NCBI GenBank assembly: GCA_002989075.1
Contig: PSQN01000007.1
Coordinates: 1,053,359-1,117,358 of the forward strand
Reading direction: 5' to 3'
Source of the DNA: Arthonia radiata
Taxonomy: Eukaryota > Ascomycota > Arthoniomycetes > Arthoniales > Arthoniaceae
DNA length: 64,000 bases
Shown: positions 23,336 through 33,666 of the stretch, in pieces
Position numbering within the stretch: position 1 is the first letter of the stretch
How the letters are laid out: the number at the start of each line of letters is the position of its first letter
Program-made: the position numbers and the translations under genes
Notes under the pieces: model-generated
Databases searched by the model: none
What the model was told of the DNA's origin: nothing
What the model saw: only the letters and a program-made list of their open reading frames with translations

Positions 23336-25437
23336 GAGATTTCTACAACAATCAAATCCTCGTGGCGGTGGAGGTGAAGGTGAGGAAGGAGGGTTTTTCT
23401 GCGGCGGAAGGGTGGTTGTTGAGTGGAGCGGGGAATGTTGAGGTGGGTTTTCGAATGTGCCGGCAATTTTCGATGTTTGCCTCGATCCAGCTGTGATCTT
23501 GTGCGGGCTTCGCCCAACGCACATTCAGTCGCTCTCTATAGCCCAGGGTGTGAATCTGAGTTCGGTGGAAGTTGCGAATACCCCTTCCCTCGCATTGCCT
23601 CTCTGCGATTACTATGTGCTTTGCTTTACGCCTCTGCAACAATGGATGGTCTCTATAACATCACATGGCCTCTCCACTTCGTCCATTCTCCCCCTTCAAC
23701 TTTTGCCGGGACGACTTGCTGTCTACAAATGTCTCACTTCCTCATTCAGCTGCATGCAGCACAACAGGGTATTTACGCACGCCTCAGGGTATCCCCACGC
23801 GCAACTACCTGGATCCCTGCCAGCCCCTGCCATCCATCCGCTTCCCATTTGCCCACACCCTGGCACTTACTGCGTGAAGCACGTTTACTATCCACAGGCA
23901 TCTGGCACATGTGCGAGCACGCGCATATGCCGCACTCCGTGCGTGTCTAAGAATACTCACTCAATGGCGTCAGTCAGTACAGGGGGCAGGCGACAGCATC
24001 ATCCTGCCTTGCGAATTGAAGCCGATATTGCTGGCGCGCAAAAGAGCTGCCCAATTGCACTCGGGTCTCACGCGTGCGGTCAGAAGGGCGTGGTACTTGT
24101 GTACACAGCCTTGTGGCATGCGGTTGTTGCTGCTGCGCTGTCTGCCGCCGGGGCACTCGGAGAATGACGTCGCAGCAGCAGAAGGCGTTGTGATAGTCCG
24201 TGCTGGCTGCGGTCAGACTGCTAAGCGAGCGACTTCATTTCCAGCTGTGCCTGTTTTCAGTAGGGAATGCATGGAGTAAGCAGGATTGAGCCCAGTGCGT
24301 CACCGGAGGGCCCAAGTGGCCAAGTGCCAGCACAAGGCTGGTGTGGCTGAGTGGCTGGTGAGCGCCAAGACTCACGTCTCCAGCCACACTACGCGTATCC
24401 AATTCTGACTCCTCAACGTATTTCTCCTCGTTGGGACAGCAGGCGGACATTTGTGCGCGCCTACTTTCGTGCATAGGTCCTTATCGTCCCGGCCGCCCGT
24501 TTCGCGTAACCAAATCATCTTCGACAGCCTGAGATACTTGCTCTTTGCGGGAGGGATATGCTTTTATCACCCAACGGAGACTCTTCCCTCAGGTCAGTAC
24601 AGGAACCCTACGAGACGCATTCTAGTCAATTGCGAAGACGCCTCAATAAGTGCGAGGAATTGGCTCTTCTGATCATCTTGTCTTCTCCAATTATTCCAAA
24701 GTTTAAAGAGAAGTTGGCGCGACGCTTTCATTCCAGACTAGGACTGGCGAAAATACTGGCAGCACGAAATCGACCTGGCAGCTCTTTACTCGCCGGTTGT
24801 AGCTAAGCCCGGTTTGGCATATTCTGGCGTGAATACAATGGGAAGTCAAAGGGGTGTGAAGGCGTCGACTTCAAAGTTTCAGAACGGGTGGACACGGTGG
24901 TGATGTCGTGCTTGCTTTGGCCGAATATTGTGGGCGAGTTCTCAAATGGGGTCGTAGAGAGTTGCGTTGACTAGGCAGAATGGTGTCCCCGTTTGCCACG
25001 TCTAATCGTCTAATACCGGGACGTTAATCTGGTCAACGATAAGCTTCGCCTTCGCTGGTTCGATTGATCACGCAGGGGCTATTATCAGTTGTGGAAAGAG
25101 GTGAGACGGACGATCGTCGAGGGGTGTTGACAAACGCAGCGCTGTATGGCTACAGGGGACAGAGCCTTCGTGCGGATGTTGCGATTCCTCACTTGGGACC
25201 TGTCGGACTCTCTTCAACATGCCTTCGACAAGGGGTTATAACCCCCCAGTAGCCGCCATTTAATCCCAACGGCCGTGAAAGTAGATCAGTCAGGGGCGTT
25301 GTGCACCTTGAAGCTGAGACCTTATTCAATATCATTCTCAGCTGGCATAACATCATATGACGATTCGCGCTGTGAGCATGTATTGCAAGAATTTCACAAC
25401 GCTTAGCGCAGAGTTTGACATATCAGAGTATGACATA
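23336..25437. other. Intergenic region without supported genes
   Basis: About 2.1 kb. It starts with a purine-rich G/A stretch after the secreted-protein gene. The ORFs at 23423-24279 overlap in several frames and show no domain or splice support. A 15-bp perfect tandem duplication (TGACATATCAGAGTA) at 25416-25445 overlaps the stop codon of the next minus-strand gene. Confidence 0.35.
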
Positions 25438-26001
25438 TCAGAGTAAGTGATGATGACCTTCCCGTTCAGCATTGCCACTTGCTTCCGGTTGCCTATCAGA
25501 CAACTCGTTGCCTGTCATCTTCCTTTTGTCCCGGCCCCGAATGTGATCCAAGATTGACTCCTCGTCGTGGTGGCCTCCTTGATGCGGCCCTCCATGAAGA
25601 AGGCTCGAGGTCTGGGACGTCCCACCGTCAGTCGCCCATTCGCCCGAGCCGACTGCAGGCTCTTGATAGGGCCTCTTGATCCGCAACTTCACCGCCTCCT
25701 GCTCGATGGCGCCTCGAATCCCCGTATGCTTCGTGGCGTGGGAAGTAGGTACCGGACCGGCGGATGGACTCGACTGGTTACCTCGGCGCTTGGCTGCCTG
25801 GCGCGCCCGGTCTTCCGCTTCCTTTGGAGGCTTGTTGTGTTCGTCTTTTGCTGTAGCTTCCCAAGCCTTGGAATTCTCGTACTGTTCGTGCTTTCCAAAA
25901 TGTTTCAGAAACTGCTGCTCAATGTGAGCCACAATCGCCTGCTGCCCTTCGAAAGCCTTCCGCACTTCGTCAACCTTGTGATCGATATCGGTCTGGTTCA
26001 T
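25438..26001 (-). CDS. Hydrophilic hypothetical protein
   Basis: An intronless ORF of 187 residues from an ATG at 26001. The N-terminal 60 residues look helical and charged (DHKVDEVRKAFEGQQAIVAH onward), and the rest is Lys/Glu/Gly/His-rich and probably disordered, ending in a run of histidines (GHHHLL). There is no signal peptide or membrane helix. I do not recognise the family. The next gene upstream on the same strand starts about 530 bp away. Confidence 0.5.
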   Translation of the reverse strand: MNQTDIDHKVDEVRKAFEGQQAIVAHIEQQFLKHFGKHEQYENSKAWEATAKDEHNKPPKEAEDRARQAAKRRGNQSSPSAGPVPTSHATKHTGIRGAIEQEAVKLRIKRPYQEPAVGSGEWATDGGTSQTSSLLHGGPHQGGHHDEESILDHIRGRDKRKMTGNELSDRQPEASGNAEREGHHHLL

Positions 26002-26145
26002 GTCTGCTGGGTTTTGCTTGCTGATTTGAGGGAATCTGACCCACGCTGCCTAATGCGTCGTGTCAACACATTTGCATCCAGATATTGAGCCATTTTACTC
26101 CACAGCATCTAGCTATCCCTTCTCATATCTGCGCAGCGACTCTCT

Positions 26146-26534
26146 CTAGCCGCAAAGCTGGCAACGATTCGCGGGTGCGAATGTTAGTATTAGTTCTTGC
26201 TCGTATCACTGCTGCATCAAGCGCTGTATCAGTACCAGGACTTACCACGAGGGCAGTAACTACACCTAATGCAGCTAGGATCTTCAAGATCACGTCCAAC
26301 CAACCGCTCCAGAAGGCGGGGTCACTCAGATCAGGGGATGCTTTTCTTATTTGTCAGCGATGTCCATACGCCAATTGATTTCAAGCATGTACCCTGCGTC
26401 TTGAAGTCATTGATAGAGATCTTGACATCGTGGGGTTTGATTTTGGTATCGATTGATGAAGCCTGGCTCACGACAGTAGCGATCGCCTGCTGGGATGCCT
26501 CGACGACCTTTTGCCATCCTGAGTTGGGAGGCAT
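26146..26534 (-). CDS. Small C-terminally anchored membrane protein
   Basis: Three exons are proposed: 26534-26393, 26340-26246 and 26157-26146, the last coding only three residues and the stop. Introns are 52 nt (donor GTACAT, acceptor AAAAG, phase 1) and 88 nt (donor GTAAGT, TACTAAC branch site, acceptor GCCAG, phase 0). The product is 82 residues: an amphipathic Gln/Ala/Ser/Val-rich helix, a polar link, then one hydrophobic helix (WLDVILKILAALGVVTALV) ending a few residues from the C-terminus. This fits a tail-anchored organelle or ER protein. The ORF continues upstream in frame to a GTG at 26615 that is immediately preceded by a stop, so the ATG at 26534 is chosen unless an undetected 5' exon exists. 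Confidence 0.45.
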
Positions 26535-27303
26535 CTGTAGCGTTCTTCCACCAAGCGTGTTGTAGTGATTTGAATAGGGCAGTGCCACGTATCGATCTTG
26601 ATCCGCGCCAGTCACTCAGCAGCTTTCTGAACTAATCGTTGACGCCTAGGGAGATGCGGTTCTGCTGTCTTATAACGTCGATCTGCTCTTCTCTTGACAC
26701 ATCTCTTTGCCAACAGACTTATCTGTTATCAGGACTGTTTTGTTTAGGTGAAACCTGCAACGCCGCGTGCCAGCTGCGAACGGAGATTCATGACTTGCGG
26801 CGAGTCGGCAGCCTCCACACTCAGGTGTCCGCTGTTTCTTTATTGCTGTGTTGACTGGACAGATGTCCGAAGTATCTGGGCGGCATAGGAGTACATGGTC
26901 TCCCCTAGGGCTTGCTCAAGCATTAGTCTACGATGAGTATACGTAGACACTACAAAGAAATACTTACCGACATGGCGGAGCACACTTGACCGTACTTTTG
27001 GTCGATGATCTATATGCGTCTTCGCGCCGCAAGCAAAGGGGCACTCCAAACAAGAGGGTTGCCCTAAAGGTCACATGCCGTGCTTTGCTGAAACGTGCGG
27101 CAAAGCAGTTGCCGTGCGCGCAGCTCACCATAGCGTACGGCAACGTATTAAGGCGTGGCTATGCCTGTACTTGGAGGCACGTCGCCTCTTTGGCATTGCC
27201 TGTTGGTTCTGAGTTTGGACTATCCGCACACTGATGTCATATTTGCATTGCTCTTCGGGTTCGCCAACTTGTCAGGCACAACTCCACGGTTCCAGTGGAC
27301 TAC
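26535..27303. other. Intergenic region
   Basis: It lies between two minus-strand genes. A possible 5' exon of the small membrane-protein gene (an ATG followed by a GTAAGT donor near 26970) could not be linked convincingly. No other feature seen. Confidence 0.3.
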
Positions 27304-28089
27304 TTATCCTCGTCTTCTTAACATGCTCGTATCTGCCCAATCTATTGTCGAGATGCGTTCAAGGCGAGTTTCGAACGCTGCCTTGACTCGCCCTTGTACT
27401 GGCGCGCGAGCCTCGGAGATGACTGCACTGTTGCTCTCAGAAGCATTTTGCTGGGCACGACGTTGAACGGTAAACTCCACAGCATCTATCAATCGACTGA
27501 AGAACACTTTCTCAAATTTGCTGATCGCTGTCAATATGACAGATGCCTCGTCTCGAGGCAGTATCTGGATGACCATTTCTCTGTCCGAAATAAAAAGTGA
27601 CGCCAGTCGACCCCACTCTCTTCTCGCGGCCAAGGCTTCAAAATCATTGCCTGGCTGACCATTTCGTTCGACCAATGCAGAGATGCGCCATTGGACGTGG
27701 TCGAAGTCCAAGATAAGCTCGTCAATTGCCGTATCGAAAATGTTGCTGCGTGCTAACCGCACCACTGGCGCAGGAATCTCAAATGGTACGAACAAGTAGT
27801 CTTCGTAGAGCTTGTTCGCTAAGATGTCTCCAAGACTCTCGATAGCTTTGAAAGTCATGGCTTTTGTCCGTGCCTCGCCAAATATAGTCCTCCAGTGGGC
27901 ATCAATAGTTGCCTGACGACTATCAAGGTCGAGTATCCGCTCCTCTGTCAGGTTTTGAGTTCCATAATCTTGGGCTGCACGAACCTCTTTGAGGAATTCT
28001 GTGATCTCGTATTCCAATAGAGGCGTAAGATGGCCTTGTCGAAGAAGCTCCTCATTTCGGAATCTAAAAGGGGTAAGCGCGTCCGCCAT
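27304..28089 (-). CDS. Hypothetical protein, relative of the 258-residue protein at 1663
   Basis: An intronless ORF; the first ATG is at 28089 (MADALTPF), giving 261 residues, and a longer reading from a non-ATG codon at 28116 is not needed. It matches the gene at 1663-2439 over most of its length: EI-x-EFLK near the start, HW-x2-IFGEA-x2-KA, VERNGQPGN, LAARREWGRLASL, and a similar spacing of acidic and hydrophobic helices. Identity is low overall, so the duplication is old or the two copies evolve quickly. There is no signal peptide or membrane helix. The two copies are about 25 kb apart in opposite orientation, with no transposon ends visible around either. Confidence 0.75.
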   Translation of the reverse strand: MADALTPFRFRNEELLRQGHLTPLLEYEITEFLKEVRAAQDYGTQNLTEERILDLDSRQATIDAHWRTIFGEARTKAMTFKAIESLGDILANKLYEDYLFVPFEIPAPVVRLARSNIFDTAIDELILDFDHVQWRISALVERNGQPGNDFEALAARREWGRLASLFISDREMVIQILPRDEASVILTAISKFEKVFFSRLIDAVEFTVQRRAQQNASESNSAVISEARAPVQGRVKAAFETRLERISTIDWADTSMLRRRG

Positions 28090-28386
28090 CACACAGTGTG
28101 CACGTGGTGTTGGCAATATCAGGGAAAGAAGGTGAAGTGTAAAGGATGTGAAGTGATCGTTCGAAGGATCTCAAACGGTGTACATATTTGCGATTCCGTG
28201 TTTGCTGCAGGCTGACGGCGTGGGTGTCTTGAGGCAACATATGTCTCAAAAGGATCCTGACTCTGGCCCCAAGATACTTACGGCACAGCACTTTTTGCCC
28301 CGCTCTCATGCACGTGTGAGGTAACTTTACATTCGCGGCGTTTAGCAGCAAAGTCTCCACGCGCCAAAAAAGCGCCGCAGTCAGCG

Positions 28387-28838
28387 ATGACCGCCCCAGG
28401 CTCCGAAAGTAAACTCCCACTGTTCCTACTCACTTACGATCGCGGAGCATACACTGCAGGGCCACGTCTGGGAGAGATTAAGCCTTATCACTGGGCTTTT
28501 TTGTTCCACGTGACGAGGCCTCCGGTCACTGGACCAAGCAGTACCAGCTCCGTGGGAGGCCTGGCGGCTTCTGTTATGACGGCCCGGAGAGCAATGCGAA
28601 TCTGAACTCACTGCAGCCTGCCAACAACGAGCTGGAACTCAGTGAGATAGCAGGTACGCAGCTAGCCAGACTAGACCAGATCTTCAAAGCACTTCTTATC
28701 GTGACAGATGAAGCGTCCGGATGGTGCTGCTAGGATTGGGCACTTGATGGTCTCAAGATATTGAAGGAGGATGGCTTCGTCTACGATGACTTCACGCCGG
28801 AAAATGTGAAGGGCTGGTTGAGAGAGAAGGATCGCTAA
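28387..28838 (+). pseudogene. Disabled gene of a small conserved fungal family (frameshift plus nonsense)
   Basis: An ATG at 28387 opens a frame through YDRGAYTAGP and KPYHWAFLFHV. Near 28529-28533 the coding signal moves to another frame, continuing KQYQLRGRPGGFCYDGP, a long amphipathic part, then GWCC, a TAG at 28731-28733, and DWALDGLKILKEDGF to a TAA at 28836. The TAG falls where a Gln codon (CAG) would be expected, a C-to-T change. The architecture (YDRG start, HWA, GGFCYDGP, W-C-DWAL, C-terminal WLREK) resembles a widespread family of small ascomycete proteins of unknown function; I know it only by pattern. A 32-nt intron could bridge the frames but is too short to be credible. The two lesions look recent because the rest is still readable. 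Confidence 0.6.
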
Positions 28839-29213
28839 GCACTATGCTGGTGACGGTCCCTTGGTCCGAGCCTCAAGACCAGACGTGACGTCGAGGAGAA
28901 AGAGCAGCATGAGATGGAAAGACCAGGAGCGCCAAGATCAGTATTTACTCGATTCTGCCTGTCAGGATAGCTTGTCGGAGCCTTCTCCGCTTTTGCCTTT
29001 GCCACTCGAAATTATGCCCCGTTGAAACCCCTAAACTCATCTCTAGGTGGAAGGGCTTGCGAGGCTAAAAGCCCCTAACTCACAGGCAGGTTGTCCTAGG
29101 AGTATCGTCAAACTAGCGTCCTTTCCTCAAAAACGTCCTCGATTCCATTCCTTGCGTACTGCTCTGCTTCACTTCCCGCGCAACGCGCTCTTCGCGCATG
29201 CAGACAGACGTTC
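28839..29213. other. Intergenic region, convergent
   Basis: It lies between the pseudogene and the 3' end of the O-methyltransferase gene. No feature seen. Confidence 0.3.
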
Positions 29214-30791
29214 TCACAAGCTTCTTGCCTCGATGACCGCATGACGATTCTCCGAGCTCCTCCACACCTTGATGATTTCCAGTCCCACCGAGCTGAGCAA
29301 ATCTGACCACTCGCGCAGCGTCCGCTCCTTTCCATTCGCAACCAACATCATCATGACATCTTCCGTAGCCGCCAGTAACGGTGCATTAGTCTCGTCGAGC
29401 ACCCAATCGTCTAGCAACATCGTGGAATAACCCTTGTCCATGGCAGCGACTTGGTTTGCGAGGAATCGCTTGCAATGGTCGTCGGACCTAGAAAGAGATT
29501 GTCAACATGCTTGCCGCTATAGGAGAGGAGCCACCAGCTTGAGAGCCTACCAATCGTGGATGATGTTTCGCATGTAATACAGTCGCGCACCCTTGATCGG
29601 CTGGGGCGTGTAAAAGTCGTATTCCATCTGTTCAACGCGCTCAAGAGGGTCCTTGATAATGTCCAGGGTCTCCTTCAAGTCTTGAAGAACGAGTCGGCCC
29701 GGCATTTGTGGGAACTTGTCACGAAACGCGCGCACGTCGTGGCCAGTGTTGCCGGCAATGTCGACCAGCAAAGCGTCTTCTTGTCCAGTGCGCAAATTCT
29801 GCAGCCTCTCTTCTGCGACGCCGAAGTTAGCATGAGAGTGCTTTCACAGCACGGTGAGTAGTTTCCATTCGAAAGACTTTACATATATGGGTCAAGCGCT
29901 AGAGATTTGTGCGATTGAATGCCTTCAGGGCAAAGGCTGAGCTGGGCTCTGGACCTACCGACTGGGTACGCGTCAAACCAATGGTCCTTGACAATGGCCC
30001 TTCGTCCAGACATATAGGTGTCATAGACATCCTTCGCTGTTGGATCCAACTTCATTGCCGCCCAAAGGGGCATGCCAAAGGCATATTCGGAAATGCCTTT
30101 CTCATCACCCTGAGGGAACTCATGAAAGGTTGATGTGCGCATATATTCGACAACTTTTGCACCGATAGGGAACATCAACCCATCGCTTTGCAACGTAAGT
30201 GTCTCTTCAACTTCCAGAAGCAGCTGGCTGGACCCGTTTAGTACTTACATGCAGTGTATGCCAGCCGTTTGAGGAGGGGTAGTCAAAGCTTCTACGACTG
30301 GATTGGATTTGTATGTGGCAGGTCCTACTTCTTCAGCGATGCCAATGGACGTGAGCAGCCGCAAAATGCGCCCTAAGCTAATCGTCAGCTTGCAATCCGC
30401 ACTCAAAACATCTTAAGTCTCATACAAATCATCGACTCTCCATAGCGCGTGTGTTTCGACAGCTCCGCAGTACTGACGGAGTTGCTGCCATACTTCACAA
30501 TGGCGTCGAAAAGCCCCATCTCAATGCCCATCATGATGCAAATATTTTCAATCACCTGTTGTAAGGGTGTTGAGCATCAGCCATGAGACATTAGTACACT
30601 GTTCAATGCCAGTATACCTGATTTCTGATGCCTTGCAGATACTCATGTGGCGTATCCGATGCTATGCGCAATCGCGTCGTCGCAGCTACGAGCCTGTCTC
30701 GTTCTGCAAGGCCTTGATTGCCTGCGTCCATGGCCGCGGCGGCTCTGCGCACATCTTCAATATAAGGCTCGAGCTCCTCAAGTTTCGACAT
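29214..30791 (-). CDS. SAM-dependent O-methyltransferase (fungal/plant type 2 family)
   Basis: Six exons fit in frame: 30791-30618, 30555-30426, 30372-30249, 30185-29959, 29812-29551 and 29487-29214, with introns of 62, 53, 63, 146 and 63 nt, giving 396 residues. The N-terminal half is the helical dimerisation domain (IENICIMMGIEMGLFDAI, then RILRLLTSIGIAEEVG). The C-terminal half is the Rossmann methyltransferase domain: LLVDIAGNTGHDVRAF is the SAM-binding loop, with A-G-N-T-G in place of the more usual G-G-G-x-G, and IIHDWSDDHC carries the likely catalytic His (about residue 304). The family methylates hydroxyls of polyketides and other secondary metabolites. No synthase, P450 or regulator lies nearby, so the substrate cannot be inferred. 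The ATG at 30791 is the first in frame; the ORF continues to a TTG at 30818. Confidence 0.9.
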
Positions 30792-32203
30792 GGCTAAATG
30801 TTCACTGACTACAATCAAGTCAACTGCTCAGATTTTTGTCACTGCGCAAGACTTACGCCGGAACAAGAGATTTTCTACCGCGGGCCGCGGCCGGCAGCCT
30901 TTAGATACGGGGCGTAGCGGTCGCAGATGCGAAACATCCCGGCAAGTTCACTAATACGAGTTCGTCTTACACTAGTGCATGCGTGCGGCGTATTCTATAC
31001 CCCGGCCAAAAACGGAAAACCATTCGGCATGCAGAGGCCGAGTGCTCAATCTTACCAGAGAACGACCTGCAGAACGACCTGAACAACGAACAGTACATGC
31101 CCACATCAAGCGATGCCTTTTGCGTATCTGCGTCTGTTCAGAACACACACTCTGCCTATCCGGTCAAGTCTCCTCGTCTCCTCCTGTGGAGTGTCCTGTC
31201 TTTGCTTACACCCTCTGGTTCTGAGGGCAAGTCCTACATGCACCGATACCACAGACGATATAATGCATCTCGTGATCTGGGCTTTGTGATTTTAGCTCTT
31301 CCTAAATTCTTATTCTTTCGATTGTCATTAGTCTAGTACCAGACAGTGGATTGAAAGCATCGTCGTCACCATTCTGCGACTAAGTTCTGTGATACTGCGA
31401 GCAGTACACGGCATCAACACGTGGCAGCCGCGAGCGCGCGGCAAGACCGCCAGTGCTATGCAGTACATGCACACTCTCATGAACTGTATGACTTTCGATA
31501 AGCCCGGAGCGCCAACAGTAATAGCCATGATTTCGTCAAGCGAGCAGGTTCAGGCGGATGCCCCACTCGACCGCCGGGGAAACCGTCAGGTGGCTAGATG
31601 AGACCATTAAGAGCCATCATATTGATGGTTGCACGACAAAGCAGCACGTGAGTGAGCCTCATACAAAAAGTTTCCCGTGGTTTCGGTCTCTGTCGAAGTG
31701 GTATTCTGCCGGGCAGCCGCAGAGGGCAACAGTGGGCCGCTCCCTTACCATGCATGAAATTCCGGAATATTGTCGAGCTGCAGAAGAGAGCTATCATGCC
31801 GCATGCGAGCGCCGTCGAGCGCTGTCTGGCACCATGGAGGGTACAAGCTTGCCGCTGGAGCTAGGCTGCTCTGTCCAGTGTTGATCAATCAACGCGCTCT
31901 GGCAATTTCCAAGAAACTTCTCTCCGGCTCTGATATCTTTGGAAGGAACGATGTGATCATCATTCAATTTTCAAAAGCTTTGTCGAGATGAGAGGTATAC
32001 CCCACCGACTCAAGCACACGCTTAGCTATACAGACATTGGGCTGCATTGGGCCAAGGACAGCTTGTATAGCAGCATGGCTTGCACAGCCCCGATCCCCCG
32101 CCACGCACTGCGTACAGGTAATGTAACTCGTAGAACACAACCTACAACATGAACGTGCTGTTCTGCCAACCCACCACTCCAGACCACCTCATCCGCAGCT
32201 CCC
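30792..32203. other. Intergenic region, divergent promoters
   Basis: About 1.4 kb between the 5' ends of the O-methyltransferase gene (minus) and the four-helix membrane-protein gene (plus). Short ORFs only; no RNA gene or repeat recognised. Confidence 0.35.
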
Positions 32204-33164
32204 ATGAAAGGCCCCGACCAACTCATAACCTTCTTGATCACGTCCATTCACCTAGACAGACTCTTCGCACACAGCGGCTCAACGCTCTCCCGTCACATCA
32301 CAAGCCAGGAAGCCCACTGGCCGTCCAAACTCAATCTTCGCGTTCTCTGCCTCCTTCCCTCCCTCGCAGGTATCGGCGTCCTTGCGCCTGCTAGCACGGC
32401 CCGCGCAGTAGAGGTTTTGAAAGATTCGTACGTGAACCTGGGTGGTGTGGTTGTTGTAAGCCTCCCTCTGTATCAGTATTAGACTCCTCTCAGCATCCTC
32501 GGAACCTTAGCAATACTCCTTCTATGTCAACGCCGAGCCCACACTCACACTGACTTCCTCGACCACAGCTAGCAGCAGCAACCTTGCACACAACGCTCCG
32601 CCTCACACAGCTCTTCACGCACCTCTTCGCAAACCTCAAATACGCCGCGTGGTGCGACGCCGTCCTCGCGCTTGTGTCGCTCGTCGTCGCGACGCTGCAG
32701 CTGACGATGCATTCCTTGCATTTCGACGAGAGCCTAGAGCGCTGGGACGACCCTGACGAAAGAAGGTGCTGTTCGTTTGGCAGTCATATGAGCGTGCTTT
32801 CGGATGCGGGGGCTGCAGTGCTTGTGGTTTTAGTGTAAGTGACCTTTCCTCTTATGTTGTTACGTGCTTTCGGGGTGGAGAGGTGGAGAACTTGACCGAA
32901 ACCAGATGGTAGGGGATGGGAGAGTGTGGGATTGTGTGGATGATGATCCGGTGTTTGTGCATGCATGATGTGAACAGAACTAAGTCTGGCAGTGTCTTTC
33001 AAGTCACGCTCGCGGTCCTAGAGCGCCGGGATAGCAAACATAAAGAACGGGCAGCGGCGCCGGTTTCTGTTGCAGTTGAGTTGTCACGTGAGCGGTTGCC
33101 GGTAGTGGGGAACGAGCGGGTTTATGTGCGGCCGAAAGAGGAGGGAAGCGGACGCAGCATTTAA
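32204..33164 (+). CDS. Predicted four-helix membrane protein
   Basis: Three exons: 32204-32455, 32569-32834 and 32993-33164. Intron 1 (113 nt, GTAAGC...CACAG) is phase 0 and intron 2 (158 nt, GTAAGT...GGCAG) is phase 2, giving 229 residues. Hydrophobic segments fall near residues 46-66 (LRVLCLLPSLAGIGVL), 76-95 (GGVVVV then LAAATL), 112-133 (AVLALVSLVVATLQL) and 160-180 (GAAVLVVLVVFQVTLAVLE). The C-terminus is a charged, probably cytosolic tail. I do not recognise the family. The ATG at 32149 is in another frame and was not used. The acceptor of intron 2 was chosen for phase; others would break the frame. Confidence 0.55.
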
Positions 33165-33258
33165 GGGCGATGTACAGTGCGTGTGGATGACTCGCAGGAG
33201 TCGCGTTCCCTCCAAAATTGTACGCCCAAATCAATCCGCAAATGGACGACTATACTCG

Positions 33259-33666
33259 CTACAGATCATCGAGTTCATTTTCCAGGTATGTCACCTCAGC
33301 CTGCTTGTCTCGAACGTCCTGCCGCTGCGCCTCGGTGGCTTCCCCTAAACCTTCCGCCTCCTCCAGATCTCGCATTGCGTCTGTATGCGCAATGCTGGCG
33401 TCTATCCACTCCACCATTTTCGCAGCCCTGTCAACCGCCCTTTTACCTGCTTCCTCATCGCTGGTCTCCGGTAGCTCCTCCCCCGTGGCGTCTCTCAACT
33501 CATCGCGATAATGGTCGACCATACTGAGGGCGCCGTCCATACTGTACTGGAATCCGCTCATGTCGTCTCGGTTTTCACCGCCGTCACGTATTCGCTCTGT
33601 CAGTGCCTGCACCGTCATCAATGCGTTGTCAAAATCATCTTTAATATCTTCGGCGGTCCGAGGCAT
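33259..33666 (-). CDS. Small acidic coiled-coil hypothetical protein
   Basis: An intronless ORF of 135 residues from an ATG at 33666. It is highly acidic and almost entirely helical by composition, with heptad-like spacing in the last 45 residues (ending ELDDL). No signal peptide or membrane segment. It ends 94 bp from the 3' end of the membrane-protein gene, which is convergent. Function unknown; coding status rests on amino-acid composition and ORF length. Confidence 0.5.
   Translation of the reverse strand: MPRTAEDIKDDFDNALMTVQALTERIRDGGENRDDMSGFQYSMDGALSMVDHYRDELRDATGEELPETSDEEAGKRAVDRAAKMVEWIDASIAHTDAMRDLEEAEGLGEATEAQRQDVRDKQAEVTYLENELDDL

Noticed and set aside
22760-23524. Minus-strand ORF of 254 residues over the small secreted-protein gene
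   Set aside because: The plus strand carries a signal peptide, two consensus introns and a TATA box; the minus ORF is its shadow.
28501-28545. A GT-AG intron of 32 nt that would bridge the frameshift in the pseudogene
   Set aside because: Too short for fungal splicing (others here are 47 nt or longer) and it would delete conserved residues; the downstream TAG remains anyway.
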